NCBI RefSeq assembly: GCF_007097365.1
Contig: NZ_VJZR01000004.1
Span: 62,001-126,000 of the forward strand
Origin: Flavobacterium franklandianum
Lineage (GTDB): Bacteria; Bacteroidota; Bacteroidia; Flavobacteriales; Flavobacteriaceae
Reading direction: 5' to 3'
DNA length: 64,000 nucleotides
Shown here: positions 16,295-25,526 of the stretch, piece after piece
Layout: every line of letters starts with the position of its first letter
Numbering within the stretch: the first letter of the stretch is position 1
Made by a program: the position numbers and the translations under genes
Notes under the pieces: model-generated
Told to the model about the DNA's origin: nothing
What the model saw: the letters and a program-made list of their open reading frames with translations, nothing else
Databases searched by the model: none

Positions 16295-19141
16295 TTAGAA
16301 TTTCACTTCTAATTTATTACCATTATATTTCACTTTTTGTCCTTCATTTGCGTTTGAAATCAAATTGAAAGTTGCATTTTTATTTTTCCCAATGAAGACA
16401 ATATTGAAAGCTCTGTTTTTTTGCATTCCGTCAAAACTTCCTGTTCTGTTTGCGATAGTCAATGTTTTTGAAGCTTCGTTATATTTAAATTCAATGGTAG
16501 AAAACTTCCCTTTCTCGTAATTGTAATTTGTATTTTCATCTTCGTATAAACTAAAAGAAACGTCTTTTCCGGTATAAACATAAATAGTAAAAGGCTCCGA
16601 CGATTTTTGTGAAGTATATTCAATATTGGGTCCACAAGCCAAAATAGAACCTTCTTTTACATACAACGGAATTTGTTCGTAAGTTGCTTCGGCAGTAATG
16701 GTTTGACCACCTTTTAGGAATTCGCTAGTGTACAAATTGTACCAACCATTGGTGTTTGGTAAATACAATTCACGACTGCGTTTTTTGTATTCGGTTACTG
16801 GATTTATAAGCAATGCTGGGCCAAACATAAATTGATCGGCGATATTTAAAACTTTTTTATCAGAATTAAAATCCATTGGAAGTCCACGCATCATCGTGTA
16901 ATCGTTATGATACGTTTGTCCAATTAAAGAATAAATATAAGGCATCATTCGATACCGTAATTTGTTGTAGAACAAGATGCTTTTGTATGCTGGATGATCT
17001 TCAGGTGCAATGTTGTAAATTTCTCTGTATGGAAATTGACCGTGAGCTCTAAATAGTGGACAAAAAACGCCATATTGATACCAACGAGCGTTTAATTCTC
17101 TCCATTCTTCTAGTGTTTCGCCTGTTGCGTTTTCGTAACGAGTTTCTACAGAAAAACCTCCAATATCACTTGTCCAATACGGTAATCCAGACATTGTAAA
17201 GTTCAAACCAGCAGGAATTTGATTTTTCAAATCTTCCCATCGAGAGCCAATATCACCACTCCAAGTGGCTGCAGCATAACGTTGCAAACCTGCAAAACCC
17301 GAACGAGTCAGCATAAAGATTCTTTTGTTGGGATCTACACTGCGTTGGCCTTCGTAAATTCCTTTGGCATTCATCAAGGAGAATGCGTTATAGTTGATTT
17401 CTGGCGCTCCAAGGTAGGTGTTTCCAATCATTTCTTTTCGAACTTCGGGAGGCATATTACTGTGAACATCTGGTTCTGAAGCGTCCATCCACCAAGCATC
17501 GATTCCGGTGGTATAGATGTTTTTGTTGATTAATTTCCAAAATTCTTTTCGGGCTTCGGGATGGAACGGGTCGTAAATGGCATTGTTAAAACCCAACCAA
17601 TCTTTTCGGTTTTCGACCACGTTTCTTTTTAGGATATAGCCTTTGGCTTCAAGATCTTTGTAGTTTTGAGTATCTTCATAGAATTTTGCCCAAACCGAAA
17701 TCATTAATTTGGTATTGTATTTTTCGTGAAGTGTTTTTATCATTCCTTTTGGGTCAGGAAAACGTTCTGGGTCAAATTCATGGCTTCCCCATTGACCTTC
17801 TCTCCAGTATCTCCAGTCGAGTACAATATTGTCTAATCCAATTTTTCTTTTACGGAATTCGGCAACCGTGTTTAGTATTTCGTCTTGTGTTTTGTAGCGT
17901 TCACGACTTTGCCAAAATCCCATCGACCATTTGGGCATCATAGTCGCTTTTCCCGTAAGGGTTCTATAACCGCTTATTACTTCGTCTATATTTTTTCCAG
18001 AAACAAAGAAATAATCTATTTTTTGACCAGCTTCCGATTCAAAAGCAAATTCATTTTTTTGTGTTTCGGTTAATGGTTTTGACCAGTTAAAGCAAATGAA
18101 AGATTCATTTCCCAATGGATCCCACTCAATTTTTAGTTTGTGTTTTGTGCCTTTTTCAAGATTGATTCGAATCAATTCGTTGGTTGCATTCCAACCTTGT
18201 CTCCATTTTGCTGCTACTAGTTTATCGTCGATATACACATTGGTATAACCAGATGACCAAAGATTAAATTGGTGTTCACCCGAAAAATCAGTTTCAAAAG
18301 CACCTTCCCATTTTACGGTAGTGTTTTCTAATACAATTCCTTCCGGAAGGTGTTTCAAGGATGGAATAAAGCTATAATCGATAAAAGATTCTGGGAGAGA
18401 AAGTACTTTTGATGGCCCTTTTTTGTTGGTGTAAGTTGCGGTCAACCAGCCTTTGTCTCCCTTATCAGAATACAATCTTAAGGTAGAAATCTTTTCGAAA
18501 TCTCGAGTATCAACCGACTTGGTAAGCGAGTTGTTATCCCATAAAATCCCGTAGTTTTTGCTCGATACCAAGAAAGGAATGGCTACTTCAGTATTGTATT
18601 GTGATAATAAAACTTTGGTTCCTTTGTAATTGAAAATCCCATTTTGGTGTTGCCCTAATCCGTACAAAGCTTCGTCGGTTTCGCCAGTGAAGGATTGTTT
18701 TACGATATAGGATTGTTTTCCGTCCAGCGTAGTTCCAGTTATTGTTTTTCCGCCACCTTTGGTTTCTTGCAAAAGTGTATTTCCAGTTTCATCTTTAAAG
18801 ATTATTTCACCTGTTTCTGTCGAAACGGTAGCATTCAAAGTTGCAGTTGAAATCGTAACATTATCGTTGGTGCTTTTTACCTCGAATTTAGCTATGTTGG
18901 GTTTTAAATCAATAAGCATTAAGCTTTTTGTACTGTCAAACGTTGAGGTTGGACTCGCTGTAATATGCAAAATCGAATTGGAAACTACTTGAATTCTAAG
19001 AACAGCAGCATCATTTCGTTGCGGTTTTTTTATCTTAATTTCTATTCCATCGTTCAGTTTTGTTACATTTTCTTGAGCTGTAGCTTGGAAAAATATTAGA
19101 ATGACAAGTAAAAACAGAAATTGTTTTTTTAGGTTTTTCAT
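16295..19141 (-). CDS. GH31 alpha-glycosidase with PA14 insert, alpha-xylosidase-like
   Basis: A 948-residue secreted enzyme; the signal peptide ends near QATAQ. Domain order is an N-terminal galactose mutarotase-like beta domain (about 30-225), a PA14-like insert (about 230-365; WSSGYTNVYIDDKLVA), the GH31 barrel and C-terminal beta domains. The nucleophile is D553 in DAWWMDASEPDVHSN; the proton donor should lie in TWSGDIGSRW. The PA14 insert and the DASEPD motif resemble Cellvibrio/Bacteroides alpha-xylosidases acting on xyloglucan oligosaccharides more than alpha-glucosidases. In a mannan block, alpha-galactosidase or alpha-glucosidase activity is also possible. It lies 52 bp before the GH5 mannanase gene in the transcription direction. 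Confidence 0.88.
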   Translation of the reverse strand: MKNLKKQFLFLLVILIFFQATAQENVTKLNDGIEIKIKKPQRNDAAVLRIQVVSNSILHITASPTSTFDSTKSLMLIDLKPNIAKFEVKSTNDNVTISTATLNATVSTETGEIIFKDETGNTLLQETKGGGKTITGTTLDGKQSYIVKQSFTGETDEALYGLGQHQNGIFNYKGTKVLLSQYNTEVAIPFLVSSKNYGILWDNNSLTKSVDTRDFEKISTLRLYSDKGDKGWLTATYTNKKGPSKVLSLPESFIDYSFIPSLKHLPEGIVLENTTVKWEGAFETDFSGEHQFNLWSSGYTNVYIDDKLVAAKWRQGWNATNELIRINLEKGTKHKLKIEWDPLGNESFICFNWSKPLTETQKNEFAFESEAGQKIDYFFVSGKNIDEVISGYRTLTGKATMMPKWSMGFWQSRERYKTQDEILNTVAEFRKRKIGLDNIVLDWRYWREGQWGSHEFDPERFPDPKGMIKTLHEKYNTKLMISVWAKFYEDTQNYKDLEAKGYILKRNVVENRKDWLGFNNAIYDPFHPEARKEFWKLINKNIYTTGIDAWWMDASEPDVHSNMPPEVRKEMIGNTYLGAPEINYNAFSLMNAKGIYEGQRSVDPNKRIFMLTRSGFAGLQRYAAATWSGDIGSRWEDLKNQIPAGLNFTMSGLPYWTSDIGGFSVETRYENATGETLEEWRELNARWYQYGVFCPLFRAHGQFPYREIYNIAPEDHPAYKSILFYNKLRYRMMPYIYSLIGQTYHNDYTMMRGLPMDFNSDKKVLNIADQFMFGPALLINPVTEYKKRSRELYLPNTNGWYNLYTSEFLKGGQTITAEATYEQIPLYVKEGSILACGPNIEYTSQKSSEPFTIYVYTGKDVSFSLYEDENTNYNYEKGKFSTIEFKYNEASKTLTIANRTGSFDGMQKNRAFNIVFIGKNKNATFNLISNANEGQKVKYNGNKLEVKF

Positions 19142-19165
19142 TAGGATATTAATTAATGATTTTAT

Positions 19166-20368
19166 TTAGTTAAAGAGAGGTTTTATTCGATGTATTAATT
19201 CAATACATACTCTAGTATTATGATATGGACATTTCCAAAAACCAGTTTTGTCTTTTTCAATTTTGGAATAATCTTTATTGATACCCCAAATCCATTCTCC
19301 ATTTTTGTTGTCTAAAATATAGTCCTTTACGAATTCCCAGTTTTTGAGTACGACATCCAAATATTTTTTGTCGTTTGAAAGTTGGTAGGCATTGTAGAAA
19401 CCAATCATTAATTCGGATTGAGGCCACCAATGTTTTTCTGCTATCAACTTGTTCTCTTTGGGTTCTAATTCGTACCAAAGTCCGCCGTCATTTGGGTCAA
19501 TTCCTTCGAAAGTGGCATCGGTTAGGAGAATTGCATATTTTTTGTAGCGTTCGATTAGTGCTTCGTTTTTAGTAATTTCGGCACATTGCAATAATAACCA
19601 AGCGGCTTCAATGTCGTGTCCATAAGAGGTTACGTCTGGTTTTTCGATCCAATTTTCGTTAAAAAATAATCGTAAATGACCTGTTTCTTTGTTGATAAAA
19701 TGCGTTTCAATGACTTCTAGCAATTCAATTATATCATTTTTTAGATTTTCGTTTTTCCACACTTTGTACAAATTCGCATAGCCTTCAACGATATGCAAAT
19801 GGGTATTCATTGTCTTTTTTTCGTTAGCATCTTTATCGCTCAAACGCAAATCTTCGATAGGTTGCCAATCGCGGGTAAAAGCTTCGAAATAGCCTTTTTT
19901 TATTGGGTCGTAGCTGTGTTTTTGTATTCTGTTATATAGTATTACAGAAAATCTCAGCGCTCTTTCGTCATTGGAAATTTCATAGTATTCAGTCAATCCA
20001 TAAATCACAAAAGCCAAAGCATAAATTTGGTTTTTGGTATCTTTTGGTGTTTTATCAGGATTAATGCTCCAGAAAATTCCACCAAATTCGATATCATAAA
20101 AATACGTTAGAATGAATTCGAAAGCATCTTTGGCAATTTTTTTGTGTGCTTCGTTTTTTGTGATTGAATAAGCAGCAGAAAATGACCAAAGAATTCGAGC
20201 ATTTAGAACAGAGCCTTTTTCCGCTTCAAAATTTTTGTATTCATTGCAATCTATTTGACCAATAAAACCGCCATTTTTTTGGTCAATAGTATTTTTTGAC
20301 CAATATTCAAGAATGTTGTCGAGTTCAGTGGTGAGTTCGGTTTTTAGATGTATTGTTTGTGTTGACAC
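19166..20368 (-). CDS. Cellobiose/mannobiose 2-epimerase (AGE family)
   Basis: A 400-residue cytoplasmic (alpha/alpha)6-barrel epimerase. Family blocks with the catalytic and binding histidines are present: MNTHLHIVEGYA, SYGHDIEAAWLL, HWWPQSELMIGF and KCPYHNTRVCIE. The reaction converts beta-1,4-mannobiose to mannosyl-glucose by epimerising the reducing-end sugar. The next gene upstream encodes the phosphorylase that uses this product, the pairing known from Bacteroides fragilis. The start is GTG at 20368; no in-frame ATG lies near enough upstream. N-acylglucosamine epimerase is the main alternative, but the neighbours make it unlikely. Confidence 0.9.
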   Translation of the reverse strand: MSTQTIHLKTELTTELDNILEYWSKNTIDQKNGGFIGQIDCNEYKNFEAEKGSVLNARILWSFSAAYSITKNEAHKKIAKDAFEFILTYFYDIEFGGIFWSINPDKTPKDTKNQIYALAFVIYGLTEYYEISNDERALRFSVILYNRIQKHSYDPIKKGYFEAFTRDWQPIEDLRLSDKDANEKKTMNTHLHIVEGYANLYKVWKNENLKNDIIELLEVIETHFINKETGHLRLFFNENWIEKPDVTSYGHDIEAAWLLLQCAEITKNEALIERYKKYAILLTDATFEGIDPNDGGLWYELEPKENKLIAEKHWWPQSELMIGFYNAYQLSNDKKYLDVVLKNWEFVKDYILDNKNGEWIWGINKDYSKIEKDKTGFWKCPYHNTRVCIELIHRIKPLFN

Positions 20369-20398
20369 GATTTATTTTTATAACTATTTGGTTTAGAA

Positions 20399-20442
20399 GC
20401 GGTCAGAGACCGCCATTCACATCCTCAAAGTCGGAGACTTTG
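20399..20442. repeat. Pair of small GC-rich hairpins between epimerase and phosphorylase genes
   Basis: Two adjacent stem-loops in an 89-bp gap: GCGGTC-aga-GACCGC (20399-20413) and CAAAGTC-gga-GACTTTG (20426-20442). Both have 3-nt loops. There is no U-run, so they are not typical terminators. Reduced expression or mRNA-stability differences between the flanking genes is possible; a decayed intergenic repeat is equally likely. Confidence 0.55.
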
Positions 20443-20458
20443 CGGAGCTGACAGACAC

Positions 20459-21649
20459 TTATTTAATTTCTTTATTCTTATTCACTTGAGAGATGATAGT
20501 ATTCACAGAACCAGCTGATATAAAAGTATCTTCGGGCGTATTCAGTACATAATCTACTAATTTTTCAACCGAAGAAACGGCAACGTGCATTCTTGTATCT
20601 GATGCGGCATAATAGATAAAAACAGTTCCGTCTTCATCGGCAATCCAGCCATTCGAAAACAATACATTGGATACATCGCCCACTCTTTCGGAGTCTTGTG
20701 GTCCCATAAAATGTCCTGCTGGAACGTGAGTTACTTTTGAAATATCGTTTAAATCGGTCATAAATATATACAGTGTGTAACGCAATCCCGCAGCGGTATT
20801 TCGTACTCCGTGTGCCAAATGCAACCAACCTTTTTCTGTTTTAATCGGTGCTGGACCCAATCCGTTTTTTAGTTCATAAATGGTATGGTATTGTTTTCCG
20901 AAAATGATTTTTTCGTTTATTACAATTGGATTTTTCATATCGTCTACATAACCCAATCCAATTCCACCACCGCTTCCTACATCGATAAATCCGTCTTGTG
21001 GTCTTGTGTAAAGGGCATATTTTCCGTTCACGAATTCAGGATGCATCACTACATTTCTTTGTTGACCTGTATTCGAAATTAAATCAGGAAGACGTTCCCA
21101 ATTCACTAAATCTTTGGTGCGTACAATTCCTGCATTGGCTATAGCCGAACTCGTATCGCCTTTTGGTGCCTTTGGATCTTTTCTCTCGGTACAAAAAATA
21201 CCGTAAATCCAGCCGTCTTCGTGATGTACCAAACGCATATCATAAACATTGGTATCTGGCTCTTCGGTTTGTGGAATCACGCAAGGTTTATCCCAAAATT
21301 TGAAATTATCAACCCCATTTGGGCTTTCGGCAATGGCAAAAAACGATTTTCTGTCCACACCTTCCACACGAACTACAAGTATATAGCTGTCATTCCATTT
21401 CATTGCCCCAGCATTGAAGGCGGCATTGATACTAATGCGTTCCATTAAGAATGGATTCGTGGCTTCGTTTAAATCATAACGCCACTCTATTGGAGCGTGA
21501 TTTCTGGTTACAACAGGGTTTTTATATCTCTCGAAGATTCCATTTCCAACAGTAGATTGTGGTTCGTTTTTTTTCTCGATCAATTGTTGAAATTCTTTTT
21601 CAATTGCTGCTTTTCTTTTATCGAAAATTGTATTTGTTGTTGTACTCAT
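20459..21649 (-). CDS. GH130 4-O-beta-D-mannosyl-D-glucose phosphorylase
   Basis: A 397-residue cytoplasmic five-bladed beta-propeller enzyme. It splits mannosyl-glucose with phosphate into alpha-mannose 1-phosphate and glucose. The catalytic Asp region is TNVYDMRLVHHEDGW, with NPVVTRNHAP at the start, TGQQRNVVMHPEF and a phosphate-binding HGVRNTAAGLRY block. These match the mannosylglucose phosphorylase branch of GH130 rather than mannan-oligosaccharide phosphorylases. I start at the ATG at 21649; the frame can be extended 7 codons upstream but without gain. It follows the symporter gene by 24 bp and precedes the 2-epimerase, forming the intracellular mannobiose pathway. Confidence 0.92.
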   Translation of the reverse strand: MSTTTNTIFDKRKAAIEKEFQQLIEKKNEPQSTVGNGIFERYKNPVVTRNHAPIEWRYDLNEATNPFLMERISINAAFNAGAMKWNDSYILVVRVEGVDRKSFFAIAESPNGVDNFKFWDKPCVIPQTEEPDTNVYDMRLVHHEDGWIYGIFCTERKDPKAPKGDTSSAIANAGIVRTKDLVNWERLPDLISNTGQQRNVVMHPEFVNGKYALYTRPQDGFIDVGSGGGIGLGYVDDMKNPIVINEKIIFGKQYHTIYELKNGLGPAPIKTEKGWLHLAHGVRNTAAGLRYTLYIFMTDLNDISKVTHVPAGHFMGPQDSERVGDVSNVLFSNGWIADEDGTVFIYYAASDTRMHVAVSSVEKLVDYVLNTPEDTFISAGSVNTIISQVNKNKEIK

Positions 21650-21673
21650 GGGTGTTAATGTAAAAATCAAAAA

Positions 21674-23065
21674 TTATTTTGTTGTATTTCTTTTGTTACT
21701 TAATTCGTGTTCGATTGTTTCTAGTTTTTCTTCGGTTAATGGATAGAGTAGAATGAATAATACCGAAACTCCAGCAGCAATTGCTGGAAGAATACTCAAC
21801 ATTAACTGAATTCCGTTTTGGGTTACTGCGGTTTGTTCTACATTGGCTTGAAAGCCATAATACCCCAAAAGCCATCCTGTTGCAGCACCACCTATTGTCC
21901 AACCAAATTTTTGTGACATCGAAGAAGCAGAAAATATCAGTCCAGTAGCACGTCTTCCTTGTTTCCATTCGGAATAATCAGCACTGTCGGCATACATTGA
22001 CCAGATCAATGGGAAAATACAACCGGCACAAATGCTTATCAATACTTGGAAAACCATGATCAACATCACATCGTTTTTTCCGAGGAAATAGAAAATTACA
22101 CTTAAAATTGCTGCCAATGTCATTGAACCGAAAAAGGTATTCTTTTTTCCAATTTTATTGGCGATTGGTGTGGCTGCAATGACTCCAATAATATTAGCAG
22201 CTTGTCCTAAAACGAAGTATAGTGAGGTAGGTGTCATAGCAAAATTTTCTCCAAAGACATTAATACTATAGCTTACCGTACTACTTACATAGTATTTAAA
22301 ATAATAAACGGCAGCACCATCACGAATGGAGTTGAATACTAATGCGCCAATTCCTGCACCTAAAAGAATCCACCAAGGACGGTTTTTTAAGAGGTCGTTT
22401 AAATCTTCTTTTAAATTTGGTTTTTCGTCATTGATTGGTTCCATTCTTTCTTTGGTTAGAAAAAAGCAACCCCAAAAGAAAATTGTAGTAATGATTCCGA
22501 AAACCATTATGGTGTACAACCAACCCGTTTTAGAATTTAAACTTCCCCCAAAATGATTTACTAAAGGTTCAATTAACCAAAGCGCCAATAAGCTTCCGCC
22601 AAAGGCAAAAACCATACGATAGGAGGAAAGTGTTGTTCTTTCTTTTCTGTCGGAGGACATCACACCAAGAAGCGAGGCATAAGGAACGTTGATTATGGAA
22701 TACACCATCATCATCAATGAATAGGTAACGTAAGCATAAATTATTTTTCCTTTTTCGTCGAAATCGGGTGTGTAAAAAGTTAAGATTCCGATTAATGCAA
22801 AGGGAATGGCTGTCCAAAGTAGATAGGGTCTGAATTTGCCCCAACGCGTTTTGGTTCTATCGGCCATAATCCCAACAAATGGATCAAAACAAGAATCCCA
22901 AATACGGGTAATTAAGAACATTGTTCCAACGACAGCTGGTGCTATTCCGAATACATCGGTGTAAAAAAACATTAGATACATGCTGAATATTTTCCAAAAC
23001 ATTGAGGAAGCAGCGTCGCCTAAACCGTATCCTACTTTTTCTTTTAAACTAATTTTTTCGTGCAT
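21674..23065 (-). CDS. Glycoside:cation symporter (GPH/MelB-type MFS transporter)
   Basis: A 463-residue inner-membrane protein with 12 predicted hydrophobic segments. The N-terminus KVGYGLGDAASSMFWKIF and the DPFVGIMADRTKTRWGKFRPY loop between TM2 and TM3 are signatures of the glycoside-pentoside-hexuronide:cation symporter family. It probably imports mannobiose or short manno-oligosaccharides with Na+ or H+. It lies between the GH26 mannanase gene and the GH130 phosphorylase gene (gaps of 34 and 24 bp), the order of the Bacteroides fragilis mannan operon. Confidence 0.93.
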   Translation of the reverse strand: MHEKISLKEKVGYGLGDAASSMFWKIFSMYLMFFYTDVFGIAPAVVGTMFLITRIWDSCFDPFVGIMADRTKTRWGKFRPYLLWTAIPFALIGILTFYTPDFDEKGKIIYAYVTYSLMMMVYSIINVPYASLLGVMSSDRKERTTLSSYRMVFAFGGSLLALWLIEPLVNHFGGSLNSKTGWLYTIMVFGIITTIFFWGCFFLTKERMEPINDEKPNLKEDLNDLLKNRPWWILLGAGIGALVFNSIRDGAAVYYFKYYVSSTVSYSINVFGENFAMTPTSLYFVLGQAANIIGVIAATPIANKIGKKNTFFGSMTLAAILSVIFYFLGKNDVMLIMVFQVLISICAGCIFPLIWSMYADSADYSEWKQGRRATGLIFSASSMSQKFGWTIGGAATGWLLGYYGFQANVEQTAVTQNGIQLMLSILPAIAAGVSVLFILLYPLTEEKLETIEHELSNKRNTTK

Positions 23066-23099
23066 TTTTAAAGGTTTTTGAGGTATTAAGGTTTAAGGA

Positions 23100-24245
23100 T
23101 TATTTTTTGTATAGTTTTTCTTTTGCTGCTTCTTTCTCGAATAAAATTTGGTCAAGTTTATAAAAATCAACAAAATCTTTTTCACTCACTTGACCTTTGT
23201 AAGGTGAATAGTAGTGCATTTTTTTCTCGTTTTCTTGCCAACCATGGTTTCTCCAAACCAAAACATAGGAGATTTTATAGTCGCCAATGGCTTTCAACAA
23301 AGTGTTCGTCCACCATTTGTCATACGGAATCGCTTCGTAACCCGTTTCGGCAAAGGCCATAATTTTATTTTGTTCTTTGGCAATGTCATCCATTATTTTG
23401 AATTGTCTTTGGCAATTTTCAATAAAAGAATTGTCTTTTGTTGGATCGTTGTATTGGTAATTATCAAAACTCAAAACATCAGCATAATCGGAACCTGGAT
23501 AATATTCTAAGAATTCTTCTTTAGATTTAAAATCGGCAGTGTTGTACACGTAGATTAGATTATGAATACCTTTCATTTGAAAATAATCGTAGGTGAATTT
23601 CCATAAAGTCTTAAACTCTTCTGGACTTGCATTGTTTTTGCACCACCAAAACCAAGTGCCAGTCAATTCGTGGTATGGTCGATAGAGAATTGGAATTGGT
23701 TTTCCGTTTTTATCTTTTAATGTCAGAATATATTTTGCGGCTTCATCCAACCAGGATTTGAATTTTTCGTGGCTTTTGCCACCAGGTAAGGCTGATACAA
23801 GCGATTTTGGAGTAATGTCCCATGCATTTTTTCCGGTTAATGGATTGTCACAGTGCCAACTCAACGTTATAATTCCACCACGAGAATGACCATCTTTTAT
23901 ATATTGACGCATTTTATCAAAAGGAATGCCGTCTATATTCTTCTCTGATTTATTTTCTAATCCACCAAGATCCCAACCATAAACTGCGGGATACTCACCA
24001 GTAACGTCTTTTACATCACTTCTTCCGGCTTCATATTTCCAGTTAACACCATAGGCTAGATCGTCTTGGTGACCAAAAAGTATTGCTTTATTAGATAATT
24101 TTGTTAAATTTTTGTACAATATTTTAGTTTCAGGTGTAGCTTTTTTGTCTGAAATAGATGAAATAGTATTACTAGTTTGAGCTTTCGATGAACAAGACAT
24201 TCCTATAGCAATATAGATAAGGGGTAGAATTAAGCGTTTTTTCAT
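23100..24245 (-). CDS. GH26 endo-beta-1,4-mannanase, lipoprotein (mannobiose-forming type)
   Basis: A 381-residue lipoprotein (lipobox IGMSC, C18). The GH26 TIM barrel shows acid/base E193 in LYRPYHELTGTWFWW and nucleophile E300 in MAFAETGYEA; AILFGHQDDLAYG and ITLSWHCDNP are family blocks. Together with the downstream symporter, phosphorylase and epimerase it matches the Bacteroides fragilis mannan operon, whose GH26 enzyme releases mannobiose. It is the first gene of the minus-strand block, opposite an AraC-type regulator gene. Location at the outer membrane or in the periplasm cannot be decided from sequence. Confidence 0.93.
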   Translation of the reverse strand: MKKRLILPLIYIAIGMSCSSKAQTSNTISSISDKKATPETKILYKNLTKLSNKAILFGHQDDLAYGVNWKYEAGRSDVKDVTGEYPAVYGWDLGGLENKSEKNIDGIPFDKMRQYIKDGHSRGGIITLSWHCDNPLTGKNAWDITPKSLVSALPGGKSHEKFKSWLDEAAKYILTLKDKNGKPIPILYRPYHELTGTWFWWCKNNASPEEFKTLWKFTYDYFQMKGIHNLIYVYNTADFKSKEEFLEYYPGSDYADVLSFDNYQYNDPTKDNSFIENCQRQFKIMDDIAKEQNKIMAFAETGYEAIPYDKWWTNTLLKAIGDYKISYVLVWRNHGWQENEKKMHYYSPYKGQVSEKDFVDFYKLDQILFEKEAAKEKLYKK

Positions 24246-24511
24246 GGAATGGAATAATTATTTGTTAGTGGTTTAAAAAACATATTTTGAGGGGACTGCT
24301 TTGTTTTTTTTGATTTAATATATTTAGATAATTTTTCTAAAGAATTATCAAAATTATAAAAACTTGTCCTATTTATAATGATTATAGTTTTTTATAAATA
24401 TTAATACTAAAAATAGTGTAATTATATATTTCAAAGGTAATTTGATGTAGCTTGCTTAAATAGTATTATTTTATCAATTATATATCATATTATTGCAAAC
24501 AAAAAATAGAG
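24246..24511. promoter_or_regulatory. Divergent control region of the mannan block and the AraC gene
   Basis: This 266-bp AT-rich region separates the GH26 operon (minus) from the AraC-type gene (plus) and should hold the operator of that regulator. On the minus strand a -7-like TAATTTTG occurs at 24356-24349, a perfect match to TAnnTTTG, but no TTTG lies at the right distance, so an activator may replace the -33 contact. No clear direct repeat that could be the AraC site is evident by eye. Confidence 0.45.
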
Positions 24512-25390
24512 ATGAGTAATTTGAAAAAATTTTATAGAGAAATTCCTCCATTGTCCCCGCTTGATAGTTTTTTAGTCTTTGACAGAGTTAAAGATACTTT
24601 TGACTTTCCGGTACATTATCATCCTGAATTTGAGATCAATTTTATATTAAATGGAAAAGGCGTAAAACGTGTTGTAGGTGATAATATAGAAGAAATTGAA
24701 ACTATTGAACTGGTTCTGATTGGTCCTAATTTATATCATGGTTGGGAATTGAATAAATGTACAAGCAAGAAAATTCACGAAATTACAATTCAATTTGATA
24801 ATAATTTATTTCCAGATTCTTTACTTTCTAGAAGGATCATGAATCCTATTAAGGAGATGTTTAATCGCTCTATTCATGGTATTTTATTTTCAAAAAAAGT
24901 TGCCGATGAACTCACGCCAAGACTGATTAAATTGTCAAAATTGGACGGTATGGACTATTTTCTTGAGATAACTTCGATATTGTTTGACCTTGCAAACTCC
25001 CGAAATCAAAGACTTCTTTCTACTTATACTGTTGATTATGCGACTTTCGATGATTATGACAAAATGAAATTGGTGTATGAATATGTTCAGAAAAACTTTG
25101 CTCAAAAAATAACTCTTGAAGAGGTTTCCAGTGTTGCCAATATGACCAGTATTTCTTTTAATCGATTTATAAAAAAACGTACAGGAAAGACTTTTGTCAA
25201 TTATATTAACGACATTAGAATAGGATATGCGGCAAGATGGCTGGTAGAGAAAGATATGAGTGTTTCTGAAATTGCATTCAAATCTGGCTATAATAATCTG
25301 GCTAATTTTAACCGAAGTTTCAAAGCAATTAAAAACCGTACTCCGAGTCAATATCGAGAAGATTTTTCAGGATTAAAGCGTATCTTATAA
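24512..25390 (+). CDS. AraC-family transcriptional regulator of the mannan locus
   Basis: A 292-residue cytoplasmic regulator. The N-terminal cupin-like sensing domain (FPVHYHPEFEINFILNG, about residues 28-100) is followed by a C-terminal pair of helix-turn-helix motifs (about 190-288): ITLEEVSSVANMTSISFNR and VSEIAFKSGYNNLANFNR, then TPSQYRE. It is transcribed away from the GH26-led block and just before the GH2 gene, so it probably activates the mannan genes on both sides in response to an intracellular sugar. The ligand cannot be read from sequence; mannose or mannobiose derivatives are the obvious candidates. Confidence 0.9.
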   Translation: MSNLKKFYREIPPLSPLDSFLVFDRVKDTFDFPVHYHPEFEINFILNGKGVKRVVGDNIEEIETIELVLIGPNLYHGWELNKCTSKKIHEITIQFDNNLFPDSLLSRRIMNPIKEMFNRSIHGILFSKKVADELTPRLIKLSKLDGMDYFLEITSILFDLANSRNQRLLSTYTVDYATFDDYDKMKLVYEYVQKNFAQKITLEEVSSVANMTSISFNRFIKKRTGKTFVNYINDIRIGYAARWLVEKDMSVSEIAFKSGYNNLANFNRSFKAIKNRTPSQYREDFSGLKRIL

Positions 25391-25526
25391 TTCGACTTTT
25401 TTAAGCCAATTTCTAATTTTTGTTAAGTTATGATTGTATTTTGACAATAAAGTATCATTGTTTTTAGTCATTATTATTTAACATTGTATGTTCTATAGGC
25501 TAATCAGTTTTTTTAAACTTTCTTTA

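Noticed and set aside
24935-25351. A 138-codon minus-strand open frame
   Set aside because: It is antisense to the HTH part of the AraC regulator and has no independent support.
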